DNA of 64,000 nt from assembly GCA_944393685.1 (NCBI GenBank), contig CALYAW010000004.1:62001-126000 (forward strand). Direction: 5' to 3'. The notes under the pieces are model-generated. The model worked only from the letters and a program-made list of their open reading frames with translations. It was not told the DNA's origin and ran no database searches. Below, piece after piece: positions 36,031-46,483 of this stretch; position 1 is the stretch's first letter, and each line of letters starts with the position of its first letter. Source of the DNA: an uncultured Alphaproteobacteria bacterium. GTDB taxonomy: Bacteria > Pseudomonadota > Alphaproteobacteria > RF32 > CAG-239. A program made the translations under genes and the position numbers.

Positions 36031-36063
36031 ATTATATATATATCTTAAATGGTAATATGTCAA
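36031..36063 (-). promoter_or_regulatory. Promoter of the ATPase-RloB pair
   Basis: On the minus strand a perfect TTGACA, then TATATA at 17-base spacing running into TATAAT four bases later. About 40 bases upstream of the ATG. Confidence 0.6.
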
Positions 36064-36117
36064 CTAATAGCTAAAGAAATGCCTGAATATTGTGTTAAAG
36101 AATACTGATTACATTTG

Positions 36118-36146
36118 CACAAAAAGCCGCCCTTTCCAGGACGGCT
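36118..36146 (-). terminator. Terminator of thrS
   Basis: Minus strand: AGCCGTCCT, loop GGAA, AGGGCGGCT (one G-U pair), TTTTTG. Starts about 25 bases after the thrS stop. Confidence 0.8.
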
Positions 36147-36170
36147 CTGATTACAGATTACTATCTTTGA

Positions 36171-38102
36171 TTACTTATCCATACTCGGCATGGTCGTTTC
36201 TTTGACCATGGCGGCAACAAAATCATCAACTCTCACGGTTTCTTGTTTTTCAGAACCAAGGCGACGAATTGTAACCGTGCCGTTTTCCTTTTCTTTTGCA
36301 CCGACAATTGCAATCACCGGAACTTTCTGAACCGACAACTCACGAATTTTATAATTGATTTTTTCATTGCGCAAATCCGAACGGGCATATAATCCGGCAG
36401 CACGCAATTTTTGAGTGATTCCTTCGGCATAGCCGTTAATCTCACTGATAATCGGACAAACAACAACCGGTTCGGGAGACAGCCACAACGGCAATTTTCC
36501 GGCATGGTTTTCAATCAAAATGCCGAGAAAACGCTCAATTGAGCCAAACAACGCGCGGTGCAACATAACCGGTTGGTGCTTTTCTCCGTCTTCGCCGATA
36601 TAAGAAATATCAAAACGCTGAGGCAGATTCATATCAACCTGAATGGTTCCGCATTGCCATTCACGACCAATGGCGTCTTTGAGAATAAATTCCAATTTTG
36701 GTCCATAGAAAGCACCTTCACCGGCATTAATTTCATATTTATAACCATGGCTTTCGAGAGCATTGGCCAGCGCGTTCTCGCAAATATCCCAAATTTCATC
36801 GGAGCCGATACGATAAATACTGTCCGGACGCGTAGACAAATAAATCTTAACATCATTAAAGCCAAAGTCTTTATAAATGTCCAAAATCAATTTCAACGTG
36901 GTAATGCATTCTTCTTCCATCTGCTCGGGTGTGCAGAAAATATGCGCATCGTCTTGAGTAAATTCACGCACACGCATCAAGCCCATCAGCGAACCGGAAG
37001 CCTCATAGCGGTTAACCATTCCAAACTCTGCCATACGCAAAGGCAAATCACGATACGACTTAACCCCTTGCTTATAGACCAGCAAACCACCCGGGCAGTT
37101 CATCGGTTTGACGCAGAACATTTTTTCGTCTTCGGTTTTGCCCGAGTAGTTATGGGCGCCATACTTATCCCAGTGACCGGAAATTTCCCACAAACAACGA
37201 TCCATAATACGTGGTGTCGCAATTTCAAAATAGCCGTTATTTTCTTGGCGTTTGCGCATATATTCAATCAACTTGCGGTAAATTTTATAACCCTTATCAT
37301 GCCAAAAGACGGCACCCGGAGCATACTCCGGCTCAAAATGGAACAAATCCATTTCTTTGCCGATTTTACGGTGATCACGTTTTTCAGCTTCTTCAAGCAT
37401 TTTAAGGTATTCATCCAATTCCTTTTTTGAAGCCCAAGCTGTTGCATAGATACGTTGCAACATCTCTTTGGAAGAATCACCCCGCCAATATGCGCCGGCA
37501 ACTTTCATTAATTTGAAAGCATCGCCGATTTTTCCGGTAGAGGGAACGTGTGGTCCACGGCACAAATCAGTAAAGTTTCCTTGACGATAGAGAGAAATAA
37601 TCTCAGATTCCGGTAAATCTTCAATAATTTCAGCTTTATAATGCTCCCCCATGTCCTTAAAATACTTAATGGCTTCATTGCGAGGCAAAACAAAACGCTC
37701 AACTTTTTCATCACGTTTGATGATTTCGTGCATTTTAGCTTCAATTTTCTCAAAGTCATCAGTTGTAAAAGGCTCTTTGCGGGCAAAGTCATAATAAAAC
37801 CCGTTTTCAATGGCAGGCCCGATTGTAACTTGCACATCGTTCCACAACTCTTTGACAGCTTCGGCCATAACGTGCGAACAACTGTGGCGGATGATATGAA
37901 GCCCTTCTTTATCTTTACCGGTGATAATAGTCACGGTTGCGTCGGTAGTGATAGGAGTGCTCAAATCTTGTGTTGTTCCGTTAACGGTGACAGCCAAAGC
38001 TGCTTTTGCAAGAGATGAACTTATTTTATTGGCGATGTCAAAACCATTGACCCCGCTCTCCATTTCCAGAATGCTTCCATCTGGTAATTTAATCGCAACC
38101 AT
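36171..38102 (-). CDS. thrS: Threonyl-tRNA synthetase
   Basis: Charges tRNA-Thr. 643 residues from the ATG giving MVAIKLPDGS, with AAGGA nine bases upstream; a TTG eight codons earlier is less likely. Domains in order: N-terminal TGS (about 1-62), editing domain with HSCSHVMAEA and later CRGPHVPSTG, class II catalytic core with zinc-binding residues in KPMNCPGG, FTQDDAHIF and MLHRALFGS, and C-terminal anticodon-binding domain (about 535-640). The opposite strand carries a long open frame, which is only a codon-usage shadow. Downstream of the glycosyltransferase gene on the same strand, separated by two hairpins. Confidence 0.97.
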   Translation of the reverse strand: MVAIKLPDGSILEMESGVNGFDIANKISSSLAKAALAVTVNGTTQDLSTPITTDATVTIITGKDKEGLHIIRHSCSHVMAEAVKELWNDVQVTIGPAIENGFYYDFARKEPFTTDDFEKIEAKMHEIIKRDEKVERFVLPRNEAIKYFKDMGEHYKAEIIEDLPESEIISLYRQGNFTDLCRGPHVPSTGKIGDAFKLMKVAGAYWRGDSSKEMLQRIYATAWASKKELDEYLKMLEEAEKRDHRKIGKEMDLFHFEPEYAPGAVFWHDKGYKIYRKLIEYMRKRQENNGYFEIATPRIMDRCLWEISGHWDKYGAHNYSGKTEDEKMFCVKPMNCPGGLLVYKQGVKSYRDLPLRMAEFGMVNRYEASGSLMGLMRVREFTQDDAHIFCTPEQMEEECITTLKLILDIYKDFGFNDVKIYLSTRPDSIYRIGSDEIWDICENALANALESHGYKYEINAGEGAFYGPKLEFILKDAIGREWQCGTIQVDMNLPQRFDISYIGEDGEKHQPVMLHRALFGSIERFLGILIENHAGKLPLWLSPEPVVVCPIISEINGYAEGITQKLRAAGLYARSDLRNEKINYKIRELSVQKVPVIAIVGAKEKENGTVTIRRLGSEKQETVRVDDFVAAMVKETTMPSMDK

Positions 38103-38162
38103 ATTAAAAATTCCTTGTTTATTCAAATTAACATTCTGCTATTTTAAAGTCATGAAATGCGA

Positions 38163-38221
38163 GGTTTTAAAATACAAAACCCCAGACAGCGCGACTTTAA
38201 ATAACCAAAAAAACGCTGTCT
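38163..38221 (-). other. Two hairpins between glycosyltransferase gene and thrS
   Basis: Minus strand: AGACAGCG (38214-38221) pairs with CGCTGTCT (38184-38191), perfect 8 bp around a 22-base loop; then GGTTTT (38176-38181) pairs with AAAACC (38163-38168). Neither has a proper T tract. They may be processing sites or a thrS leader element. Confidence 0.4.
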
Positions 38222-38230
38222 AAAAAGAGT

Positions 38231-39382
38231 CTATTTGGTGATGAGTTCCTCATACACGGCAATAGTTTTATCACACATAATTTGCTTTGTGAAGTTGTCT
38301 TTTACATTTTTTATTGCCGCTTTGCCGATTTTTTCTTTTTCTTTTTGAGGAAGATTAAGCGCCCAATCAATCGCATCAGCCAGTGCTTGAGCATTTTGAG
38401 CTTCGTACAATTTTCCAGTAACACCGTCAATTGTATTTTCGAGCGAACCGCCGATATTTGAGGCGATAACAATTTTCCCCATGGCTTGTCCTTCAATAGC
38501 GGCGCGTCCGAACGCCTCAGGTTCGATGGCTGTTGACAAAACGATATCTGATACCATAAGCAATGCAGGAATATCAAAGCTGTGTCCGATAAATTGCACG
38601 CGGTCAATAACGCCTAGCTTTCTGGCCAAAGAACGCAAAGAATCCGTATATGCCGTGCGTCCCTGATCAGAACCAACAATCAGACAATGATAGTTTTGGT
38701 TTTTTGTTTTTGCCAAAGCTTCAATAAGTTTATGTTGTCCCTTCCAATGTGTAACTCGCCCGATTAAAGAGATAATCGGCTTGTCTTCAGGAATATTATT
38801 GTCTTTTATTGCCGCAATGATACGTTGCGGATTAACATTTTCAGGAGAAAATTTTTCGATACTGACACAACGATGAATCAGACGGATTTTATCTTCATTG
38901 ATTTTGTAATATTTGAGAATGTGGTTTTTGATATGGTGGGATATGGCAATAACAATTTCACCATATGTCATGACACGATTATACAATTTTTTAATGCCGC
39001 AAGGACCAAGACCATACGTACCGTGAAACGTCGTCATAAAATGGACACCGGCTCTTTTGGCAGCCCAATAAGCGCTCCATGCAGGAGCTCTTGAACGGGC
39101 ATGAACAATGTTGATGCCGTTATCTTTAATGATCTTCTCAAGTTTTTTGGAGTTTAGATAAAGTTTAATCGGATTTTTGGTTTTCAAATCAAGTGTAAAA
39201 TGCGGGACTTTAGCTTTTTCAAGCTCATAAACCAGACGCCCACCCTTGGAAGCTACAAAATTTTTGATACCGCGAGCCTTAAGTTCCGTTGCAATTTCAA
39301 TTGTTCCGGCTTCAACACCGCCATGCTCCAATTCTGGCAAAACTTGTAAAACAACAGGTTTGATATTTTTGTCTTTAGACAT
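38231..39382 (-). CDS. Glycosyltransferase family 4 protein
   Basis: 383 residues from the ATG at 39382, chosen for GAGGAG four bases upstream and the family N-terminus VVLQVLPELEHGGVEAGTIE. GT-B fold: N-terminal acceptor domain (about 1-170) with ARSRAPAWSAYWAAKRAG and TTFHGTYG; C-terminal donor domain with LIGRVTHWKGQHKLIEAL and EPEAFGRAAIEGQAMGK, the E-x7-E motif. Probably acts in LPS core or capsule synthesis from an NDP-sugar; donor and acceptor unknown. Divergent from the RND operon, with a 12-base perfect palindrome in the shared spacer. Confidence 0.9.
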   Translation of the reverse strand: MSKDKNIKPVVLQVLPELEHGGVEAGTIEIATELKARGIKNFVASKGGRLVYELEKAKVPHFTLDLKTKNPIKLYLNSKKLEKIIKDNGINIVHARSRAPAWSAYWAAKRAGVHFMTTFHGTYGLGPCGIKKLYNRVMTYGEIVIAISHHIKNHILKYYKINEDKIRLIHRCVSIEKFSPENVNPQRIIAAIKDNNIPEDKPIISLIGRVTHWKGQHKLIEALAKTKNQNYHCLIVGSDQGRTAYTDSLRSLARKLGVIDRVQFIGHSFDIPALLMVSDIVLSTAIEPEAFGRAAIEGQAMGKIVIASNIGGSLENTIDGVTGKLYEAQNAQALADAIDWALNLPQKEKEKIGKAAIKNVKDNFTKQIMCDKTIAVYEELITK

Positions 39383-39460
39383 TTTACTCCTCAAAATTTT
39401 TAATCTTGTCAACAAACTCACAATTTGCCCAAGGATACAACAAATTTTGTTTTTCGCCAA

Positions 39461-39472
39461 GAGCAATTGCTC
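39461..39472. promoter_or_regulatory. Perfect 12-base palindrome in divergent spacer
   Basis: GAGCAATTGCTC is fully symmetric and lies between the divergent glycosyltransferase and RND efflux genes, the position expected for an operator. No regulator gene is adjacent. Confidence 0.45.
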
Positions 39473-39563
39473 AAAAATAAACAAATTCCTTGTATTAGTC
39501 ATATTGAATTAGGACAGGAGCCGATTATTTAAAGAAAAGAGCTTGGATTTTGGGAGAAACGGA

Positions 39564-40709
39564 ATGTCCGAAAACTTCAAACATTACTTAACACGCCGCC
39601 TATGGTGGATAGTTTTAGCCATAATTTTTATTTTTGCAGTTTATTGTGCTGAATCTCAAAATGCCAATTCTGCGGTTCCAGAAAAATCTTCGGAAATCGA
39701 ATTAACTGTAATACCTCTTAAAAAAGAAGATATTTCTTCCCAAACAGAGTATATTGGTTATATTACGCCCATTCATCAAGTATCGCTGACATCCAATGTC
39801 AGCGGCTATATTTCCGATATTTGGGTAAAAGGCGGACAAGATGTAAAAATCGGAGATAATCTGTTAAAAATTGATCCTCGGGAATACAAAGCATCATATA
39901 ATGCCGCTATTGCATCGCGAAATCAAGCCAAGGCTCAGTTTAACAATGCCAAAATTTATTTTGAACGCATAAAAAAAGCAGGTTCCAAAGCTGTTTCAAA
40001 AACAGAATATGATAATGCGCAAGCTCAATTTTTAGCAGCCAAAGCCTCGCTTGAAGCGGCAAAGGCAAATGAGCAAAAAGCAAAAGTTATGCTGGATTAT
40101 ACAGTACTTCAGGCCTCAATTAATGGAACTGTTGGCAATGTGTCTCTCACGCCGGGAAATTATGTATCCTCCGGAGCGGGAGAGTTATTATCAATTGTGC
40201 AATACAATCCGATTCGGGTTGTGTTTTCCATTAGTGATAAAGAATATCTTAATCTCTTAAATTCAGGAACGGATATACTCAAAGATCAAATAATAAGAAT
40301 ACGATTGGCCAACGGCAAGGTGTATCAAGAAAATGGGATTTTTCAATTTACTGACAATCAGATTAATAATTCTACAAATTCAATAGCGGTTTATGCCGAT
40401 TTTGAAAATCCCAATAAAGAACTAGTTGCTAATGCTTATGTGGATGTTCTTTTGGAAAAGCAATATAAGGATGCATTTGTCATTGAGCAAAAATATACCA
40501 CCTTACTGCCGGAAGGAGTTTTTGCCTATATTATTCGTAACAAACAACTGGTAAAAACAAAACTCAATATTTTGGCATCAGAAAACAATAATTATATTGT
40601 CGGCAACAAATTTGGTGAGGATGAATATTTGGTAGTTGACAAAGTACCCGTCATCACGCCACAAACAAAAGTAAAAATAAAAGTTCAGTCTCAGCAGGAG
40701 CACAACTAA
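39564..40709 (+). CDS. RND efflux periplasmic adaptor (membrane fusion protein)
   Basis: Links the RND permease to the outer-membrane channel. 381 residues from the ATG with GGGAG seven bases upstream. One N-terminal membrane anchor (about 13-31, WWIVLAIIFIFAVYC) and no lipobox. Then a barrel-sandwich (lipoyl) domain VSLTSNVSGYISDIWVKGGQDVKIGDNLLKIDP, an alpha-helical hairpin (about 105-165), a beta-barrel domain with VRVVFSISDKEY-type residues, and a membrane-proximal domain. Its stop abuts the permease start, first gene of a three-gene operon. Confidence 0.93.
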   Translation: MSENFKHYLTRRLWWIVLAIIFIFAVYCAESQNANSAVPEKSSEIELTVIPLKKEDISSQTEYIGYITPIHQVSLTSNVSGYISDIWVKGGQDVKIGDNLLKIDPREYKASYNAAIASRNQAKAQFNNAKIYFERIKKAGSKAVSKTEYDNAQAQFLAAKASLEAAKANEQKAKVMLDYTVLQASINGTVGNVSLTPGNYVSSGAGELLSIVQYNPIRVVFSISDKEYLNLLNSGTDILKDQIIRIRLANGKVYQENGIFQFTDNQINNSTNSIAVYADFENPNKELVANAYVDVLLEKQYKDAFVIEQKYTTLLPEGVFAYIIRNKQLVKTKLNILASENNNYIVGNKFGEDEYLVVDKVPVITPQTKVKIKVQSQQEHN

Positions 40710-43700
40710 ATGTTTTCGCAATATTTTATCGACAAACCACGTTTTGCCGGCGTCATCGCCATTATCATGATTCTGTTGGGTTTATTGGCAATAGCTGTTT
40801 TGCCTGTGTCTCAATATCCTGAGATAACACCTCCGCAAATTGTTGTCAGTACCACTTACCCAGGAGCCAGTGCGCAAGTTCTGGTTGATACGGTTGCTGT
40901 TCCAATAGAGAATAAAATCAATGGTGTTGAAGATATGCTCTATATGTCATCGACTTCAGATGACAGCGGGAGTTACAATCTGACAATTACATTTAATGTC
41001 GGCACAGACAAGGATATAGCCCAAGTGAAAGTTCAAAATCGTTTGCAACAGGTTATGTCTCAATTACCAGAAGTAGTAACCCAAGAAGGTGTTGATGTAA
41101 AAACACAGTCTTCAAATTTATTGGCCATGATGGTGCTCCGTTCTCCTCAAGGTTCCTATGATGATTTATATTTAAGCAACTACGCCTACACCAATATCAA
41201 AGATATTTTGGCGCGTATTCCAGGAGTAGGAGATGTATCAATTTATGGACCTCAATACAGTATGAGAATTTGGCTCAACCCTCAAAAACTTTCTTCATTG
41301 GGATTAAGCAGTGCCGATGTTGCCTCTGCCATAGAAAGCCAAAATACTCAAGCCTCCATAGGAAGCGTTGGAGCCGCTCCGAGCAGCAAGGATACATTAA
41401 TGGTTTTATCCTTAAACGCCAAAGGTTTGTTAAACACCGTTGAAGATTTTGAACAAATTATTTTAACCACCACCAAAGAAGGGGGAATTGTTCGTCTTAA
41501 AGATGTTGCGCGCATAGAACTCGGTGCCAATACCTATACCATGCAAGCACATTTTGATAATGCGCCGGCTGTGGTAATAGGATTAAGCCAGCTGCCCAAT
41601 TCTAATTCTTTAGATATCATGTCGAGTATAAAAAAAGAATTGGAAAATTTACAAAAAATTTTACCTCAGGATGTCGAGTTAAGCATTGGTTACGATTCGA
41701 CAGATTACGTCAAAGCATCCATCACAAGCATCATAGAGACTTTAGTAATCACGTTTAGTCTTGTTGTGCTTGTTACGTACATTTTTTTGCAACGAGCCAA
41801 AACAACTTTAATACCGTTGATTACAATACCTGTTTCTTTGGTAGCGACTTTTGCGGTAATTTACGTATTGGGTTTTGATATCAATATTTTGACATTATTT
41901 GCCATGATATTGGCCATAGGTCTGGTTGTGGATGATGCAATCATTGTAGTCGAGCGCGTACAATATTTGATGCAATATGAACATCTCGATTCTAAAGCGG
42001 CCAGCATAAAAGGTATGCAACAAATTGCAAGCGCAATTATTGCCACCACGTTTGTGCTGTTGTCAATTTTTATTCCGGTTGGCTTAATGGCCGGAATTAC
42101 CGGAAAAATATATCAACAATTTGCCGTAACAATTTCAACGGCAATCATTTTTTCAGCTTTCAATGCTTTAACGCTTTCACCTGCTTTATGCTCGATTTTT
42201 TTACGAGGAGACAAACAGAAGGAAGCAAAAGGAGTATTTAAGAAATTCAACGATACGATTGATCTTTTCAAAATCAAGTATTTAAAGGCGGTTGGCTATT
42301 TCTCAAAAAATATTTGGACAACAGCCATAATAACACTAGCCACAATCGTGTTGATTTTTATTGGTTTTAAGATTACGGCAACATCTTTTTTACCGGAAGA
42401 GGATCAAGGTATAATATTTGCCAATATTCAATTACCGGATACGGCCACCATTAATCAGACGGAAGATATTCTCTCAGAAGTAACAAAGCGTGCTCTCAAA
42501 ATGGATGGCATCAAGTATTTTATTTCGGTGGCAGGATATAGCATGCTTGGAGGAAGCGGGGAGAATGTGGCGCTAGGGGTTGTCGGTTTGCAGCCGTGGA
42601 GTGACAGAGAGAGTAAATCTCTATCCATTGAAGGAATAACCACACGTCTGATTAAAACATTTTCGGATATAAAAGATGCGCAAATAAACTTTTTTGCTCC
42701 GCCATCGATTCCTGGTGTTGGGCAAAGCAACGGATTGTCTTTTGAACTATTATCAAATAATGGAAATATCACCCCAAATCATCTTTTCGATATAATGGAA
42801 AATTTTTTAGGAGAGCTAAATAAAAATTCGGATTTTGCCTATGCATTTTCAACCTTTACAGCCAACACACCGCATATATATCTGGATATAGACCGGACCA
42901 AACTGGAGTCATATCAGATTCCTGTCAGCAATTTGTTTTCGGCATTACAAAGTAATTTAGGTTCGCGTTATATCAATAACATAACCTTAAGCGGTCAGGT
43001 TAATGATGTTATTATTCAGGCAGATTTTCCATACCGAAAAGATATAAACGATGTTGAAAACATGTATATTCGTTCTGCAAACGGCTCCATGATAAAGCTC
43101 AAAAGTTTTGCCGATGTGGGTATAAAGATTTCTCCTCAAATCATTTATCGATACAATCAATATACGGCAGCCGGCATAACCGCTCAAAGCAGTCCAAACA
43201 TCAGTACGGGAACAGCCATTAATTCAATAGTTTCATTGGCAAAGAAAACATTATCCAAAGATTACCAAATTGCTTGGACGGGACTGAGTTTACAAGAAGT
43301 TGAAGTTGGAGGATTAGCAACTTTTTTGATGGCTTTGGCTTTGTTGTTCTGTTACCTTTTTCTGGTTGCGTTATATGAAAGCTGGATGCTTGCTTTTTCT
43401 GTTATGTTTTCAACAGTATTTGCAATTTTAGGGGCACTGATGGGATTGCATTTGATGTCTCAACCGTTGAGTATTTATGCTCAGCTCGGTTTAATTATGT
43501 TAATTGGTTTAGCCGCAAAAAATGCCATTTTGATTGTCGAGTTTACCAAAGACTACCGAGAAAAAGGGGCGTCCATTCTTGATGCGGCAGTTAAAGGAGC
43601 GCAAGAACGCTTTCGAGCGGTATTAATGACAGCCTTGACTTTTATCTTAGGTGTATTTCCGATGATAATAGCCAAGGGGGCGGGAGCCTCAAGCCAGATA

Positions 43701-43865
43701 GCCATCGGAACCTCAGTGTTTTTTGGCATGATAGCGGCAACTTTTGTCGGTATAGTATTTATACCTGCATTATTTGCATTTTTTGAGACATTAAAAGAAA
43801 GAGGAGGCAAAAACACGTCTTCTGGTTCATCAACATCAATACAGGAAGAGACTAAGGGAGAGTAA
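40710..43865 (+). CDS. RND multidrug efflux permease, HAE1/AcrB type (pump 1)
   Basis: Proton-driven inner-membrane pump for hydrophobic compounds. 1051 residues, usual length, with twelve membrane segments and two large periplasmic loops. N-terminus [23 protein letters not shown]4 proton relay [15 protein letters not shown] with Asp-Asp, and TM10 lysine in [35 protein letters not shown] and [18 protein letters not shown] are porter-domain signatures. Oddity: the loop before TM4 reads [12 protein letters not shown] where most HAE1 members have [11 protein letters not shown]. Zero-gap with the adaptor gene and one base before the channel gene. Confidence 0.96.
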   Translation: MFSQYFIDKPRFAGVIAIIMILLGLLAIAVLPVSQYPEITPPQIVVSTTYPGASAQVLVDTVAVPIENKINGVEDMLYMSSTSDDSGSYNLTITFNVGTDKDIAQVKVQNRLQQVMSQLPEVVTQEGVDVKTQSSNLLAMMVLRSPQGSYDDLYLSNYAYTNIKDILARIPGVGDVSIYGPQYSMRIWLNPQKLSSLGLSSADVASAIESQNTQASIGSVGAAPSSKDTLMVLSLNAKGLLNTVEDFEQIILTTTKEGGIVRLKDVARIELGANTYTMQAHFDNAPAVVIGLSQLPNSNSLDIMSSIKKELENLQKILPQDVELSIGYDSTDYVKASITSIIETLVITFSLVVLVTYIFLQRAKTTLIPLITIPVSLVATFAVIYVLGFDINILTLFAMILAIGLVVDDAIIVVERVQYLMQYEHLDSKAASIKGMQQIASAIIATTFVLLSIFIPVGLMAGITGKIYQQFAVTISTAIIFSAFNALTLSPALCSIFLRGDKQKEAKGVFKKFNDTIDLFKIKYLKAVGYFSKNIWTTAIITLATIVLIFIGFKITATSFLPEEDQGIIFANIQLPDTATINQTEDILSEVTKRALKMDGIKYFISVAGYSMLGGSGENVALGVVGLQPWSDRESKSLSIEGITTRLIKTFSDIKDAQINFFAPPSIPGVGQSNGLSFELLSNNGNITPNHLFDIMENFLGELNKNSDFAYAFSTFTANTPHIYLDIDRTKLESYQIPVSNLFSALQSNLGSRYINNITLSGQVNDVIIQADFPYRKDINDVENMYIRSANGSMIKLKSFADVGIKISPQIIYRYNQYTAAGITAQSSPNISTGTAINSIVSLAKKTLSKDYQIAWTGLSLQEVEVGGLATFLMALALLFCYLFLVALYESWMLAFSVMFSTVFAILGALMGLHLMSQPLSIYAQLGLIMLIGLAAKNAILIVEFTKDYREKGASILDAAVKGAQERFRAVLMTALTFILGVFPMIIAKGAGASSQIAIGTSVFFGMIAATFVGIVFIPALFAFFETLKERGGKNTSSGSSTSIQEETKGE

Positions 43866-43866
43866 G

Positions 43867-45330
43867 ATGGTAAAAAGTTTTTTATCAGGAATATATTTGT
43901 TGTTGTTAGTCTCATGTACGGTAGGACCGGATTATAAACATCCCGACATTGTAACGGACGAGCAATTGCAAAAAACTCTCAATCTTAGACCGAGTAACAA
44001 ACAAATTTCATTATATTGGTATAAAGAGTTTAATGACCCGATATTAAATAACTTGATAGAAAAAGGCCTCAAACAAAGTACGGATATAAAAATAGCCATA
44101 GAGAAATTGCACCAAGCCAGACAAAATCTGCGGATAAACAACACTAAATATCTGCCCACGTTTGATGCCTCGGGGACATACTATTATCTAAAAGATTCCA
44201 GAATTTACACAGGAGAACCGCTATCTACGGATTATTTTCAACTTGGTCTGGATTCCATATGGGAAATAGATATCTGGGGGGGAGGCAGACGATTAAATGA
44301 GCAGTATAAAGCATTGTTTGCCGCAGCCAGCGCAAATTTACAAAATGTTCAATTGGCTCTGACAGCTGAAATCACCTCAACCTATATACAATTGCGTCAC
44401 GTACAGGAACAATTGCAAATTGCGCGTAAAAACGAGGCTTTGCAAAAGAGTCTTTATGAATTAATAAAACAAAAATATGATGCCGGACTAGCCGATGATA
44501 CGACATATAATCAAGCCCAATACCTTTTGAGTTCAACACGAGAGACAATTCCGCAGCTTGAGGCATCGGAAAATACGTTACAAAATTCATTATCGGTCTT
44601 AACATCTACACTTCCGGATACAAAAGATTCTCAATTTATTTATCCTAAGACAAATATTATAAAAGAACCGCTTAGATATAATATTTCAAAACTTTATGAA
44701 ATACCGGTAGACGTCATAAGAAATAGACCGGATATACGGATTCTTGAATATCAGCTTATGGCGCAAAATGCGGCGGTTGGTCAGGCGATATCAAATATGT
44801 TTCCCAATGTAAATCTGAGTGCTTTTTGGGGATACCAATCCAAAAATATATCATCCTTAATTGGAGGAGGTAGTAATACATATAATTATTCACCGACAAT
44901 CAATCTTCCGATATTTCATTGGGGTGCGTTGGTAAATAATGTCAAACTTCAAAAATCTTTTGCAAGAGAAGATCTGCAGCAATATAAGCAAGGCGTCCTT
45001 GAAGCAATATCAGAGATTAAAGACGCAGCATATAATATAGAGAAAGAATATCAACGCAATCAAGAAACACAAAAAGCGCTGGCGGCACAGCAGGAAGTAG
45101 CAGATATTTCCACCATCAAATATAAAAACGGTCTGATTGAATTTAGTGAAGTTCTGACGGCACAGCAAAATCTGCTCAATGCACAAAACACCTACATAGA
45201 GAGCAATGCAAATCTTTATAACTACATTACCGGTTTTTATAAGGCAATCGGCGGAGGATACACGATTAATAATATTCCGGATATCCGAAAGGCTGAACAA
45301 GATGTGGGCGGCGTGTTTTGTAAAGGTTAA
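43867..45330 (+). CDS. RND efflux outer-membrane channel lipoprotein (NodT family)
   Basis: Outer-membrane exit duct for pump 1. 487 residues. Lipobox LLVSC near residue 17, then the NodT/OprM signature TVGPDYKHPD. Two OEP repeats: the first with YYLKDSRIYTGEP and LGLDSIWEIDIWGGGRR, the second with PVDVIRNRPDIRILEYQLMAQNAAVGQA and LFPIFHWGALVNN-like LPIFHWGALVNNVK. GGAG before the ATG. The last 65 bases overlap antisense the end of the lipoprotein gene on the other strand. Confidence 0.95.
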   Translation: MVKSFLSGIYLLLLVSCTVGPDYKHPDIVTDEQLQKTLNLRPSNKQISLYWYKEFNDPILNNLIEKGLKQSTDIKIAIEKLHQARQNLRINNTKYLPTFDASGTYYYLKDSRIYTGEPLSTDYFQLGLDSIWEIDIWGGGRRLNEQYKALFAAASANLQNVQLALTAEITSTYIQLRHVQEQLQIARKNEALQKSLYELIKQKYDAGLADDTTYNQAQYLLSSTRETIPQLEASENTLQNSLSVLTSTLPDTKDSQFIYPKTNIIKEPLRYNISKLYEIPVDVIRNRPDIRILEYQLMAQNAAVGQAISNMFPNVNLSAFWGYQSKNISSLIGGGSNTYNYSPTINLPIFHWGALVNNVKLQKSFAREDLQQYKQGVLEAISEIKDAAYNIEKEYQRNQETQKALAAQQEVADISTIKYKNGLIEFSEVLTAQQNLLNAQNTYIESNANLYNYITGFYKAIGGGYTINNIPDIRKAEQDVGGVFCKG

Positions 45331-45733
45331 TATTTGTAATTTCCGGAATATCGTGATCACGCAGCCAATATCCTTTTGATTTCATACATTTACTGTAATT
45401 TGCAGGGCTGATATCATCATCATCATGTCGAGAGTTGACAATCAAAGGTTGAGCCCCTGCGTAAGGAACATAAGTTGCCCAGATTCCTTTGCTGGAATGC
45501 CAGTCAGCGCGCGTATTTAACTTTGTTTCCTCAGAATAAAACCAAGTACGAAAATCGGGCATCAACTTAAATTCTTTAGCAGAAAGGAGACATTCGGCAT
45601 GATCCGCAGAAAATTTTTGTACCCCGACATTGACTTTCTCCCAATGATAAACTACCTGTCCGCTTCCTTTTGATAGATAAGTGCAGGAACAAAGAAAAAC
45701 GCTCAAAGTCAGAATACAAAAAGTTTTAATCAT
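45266..45733 (-). CDS. Hypothetical lipoprotein
   Basis: 155 residues, unrecognised. Signal sequence MIKTFCILTLSVFLCSCTYL with lipobox LCSC. The mature part contains four more cysteine-free polar stretches, a run of five Asp/His residues (RHDDDDIS) and YSKCMKSKGYWL, a KCMxxKGY pattern common in small envelope proteins of the YxxC type. No transmembrane segment beyond the signal. Convergent with the RND channel gene and overlapping it by 65 bases. Twelve bases downstream of the GST-like gene, hence probably co-transcribed. Confidence 0.7.
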   Translation of the reverse strand: MIKTFCILTLSVFLCSCTYLSKGSGQVVYHWEKVNVGVQKFSADHAECLLSAKEFKLMPDFRTWFYSEETKLNTRADWHSSKGIWATYVPYAGAQPLIVNSRHDDDDISPANYSKCMKSKGYWLRDHDIPEITNINLYKTRRPHLVQPFGYPEYY

Positions 45734-45745
45734 ATATCACAGCTT

Positions 45746-46411
45746 TCAAAAATCCAAATTGGCATAATGTTTTGCAGGCAAAATTCCTCGAATGTTGTCC
45801 TTCAAAATATCCTTGAAAGAAGGGCGGGATTTTATTTTAGAGTACCAAAGTTTTGCATTTTTAAAATCTTCCCAAGGCACCCCTCCGAGATAATCAACAA
45901 CGGACAACTGTGCCGCGGCCGATAAATCCGCCAAAGAAATTGTATCAGTGGCCAAATACTGTCTGCGTTCCAAAAGCCATTCCATGTACTCAAGGTGAAA
46001 CACCAGATTATTAAGGCCAATTTTCAGGATTTGAGAATCCGGTGCTTTACCTGATGCAAATCGTTTGTGAACTTTTTCTTGAACAATATTACGATAAACT
46101 TCGCGTTGGAATTTTTTATCAAACCAATCTGTCAGGCGCCTGATTTCAGCTTTTTGCTTTGCATCGCCAAAAATCAATTGGATGTCGGTCACGGTTTCTT
46201 CTAAATATTCTGCAATCGGATAATCACCGACAATTACATTGCCGTCATTTAAAAAGATGGGCAATTCTCCGGCTGGATTCAATTTAAAAACATCTTCCGA
46301 CAATTTCCACGGCTCTTCCTCTTTAAGGATAAACAGCATTTTTTTTTCACTCATTAACAAGCGTATTTTGCGAGATGCAGCCGAAACAGGATGATGAATA
46401 AGTAAAACCAT
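45746..46411 (-). CDS. Glutathione S-transferase family protein
   Basis: 221 residues, two-domain GST fold. N-terminal thioredoxin-like part: LIHHPVSAASRKIRLLMSEKKM, then NPAGELPIFLNDG with the cis-proline, and DYPIAEYLEE with the Ser/Tyr-region residues. All-helical C-terminal domain from about residue 85 with TDTISLADLSAAAQLSVVDYLG, the N-capping box motif. No catalytic Cys/Ser/Tyr can be assigned with confidence. Substrate unknown. Upstream of the lipoprotein gene on the minus strand. Confidence 0.88.
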   Translation of the reverse strand: MVLLIHHPVSAASRKIRLLMSEKKMLFILKEEEPWKLSEDVFKLNPAGELPIFLNDGNVIVGDYPIAEYLEETVTDIQLIFGDAKQKAEIRRLTDWFDKKFQREVYRNIVQEKVHKRFASGKAPDSQILKIGLNNLVFHLEYMEWLLERRQYLATDTISLADLSAAAQLSVVDYLGGVPWEDFKNAKLWYSKIKSRPSFKDILKDNIRGILPAKHYANLDF

Positions 46412-46483
46412 TAAAATCGCCTCTGACTTTTTAATATTGAGATTATATTAATCGCAGATTCGCAATAGGTCAACAAAGCAATA

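Noticed and set aside
36558..37430. A 290-codon open frame antisense to thrS
   Set aside because: It is the mirror of the real thrS frame, has no RBS and reads as low-complexity Phe/Ile/His-rich protein; codon-usage shadow.
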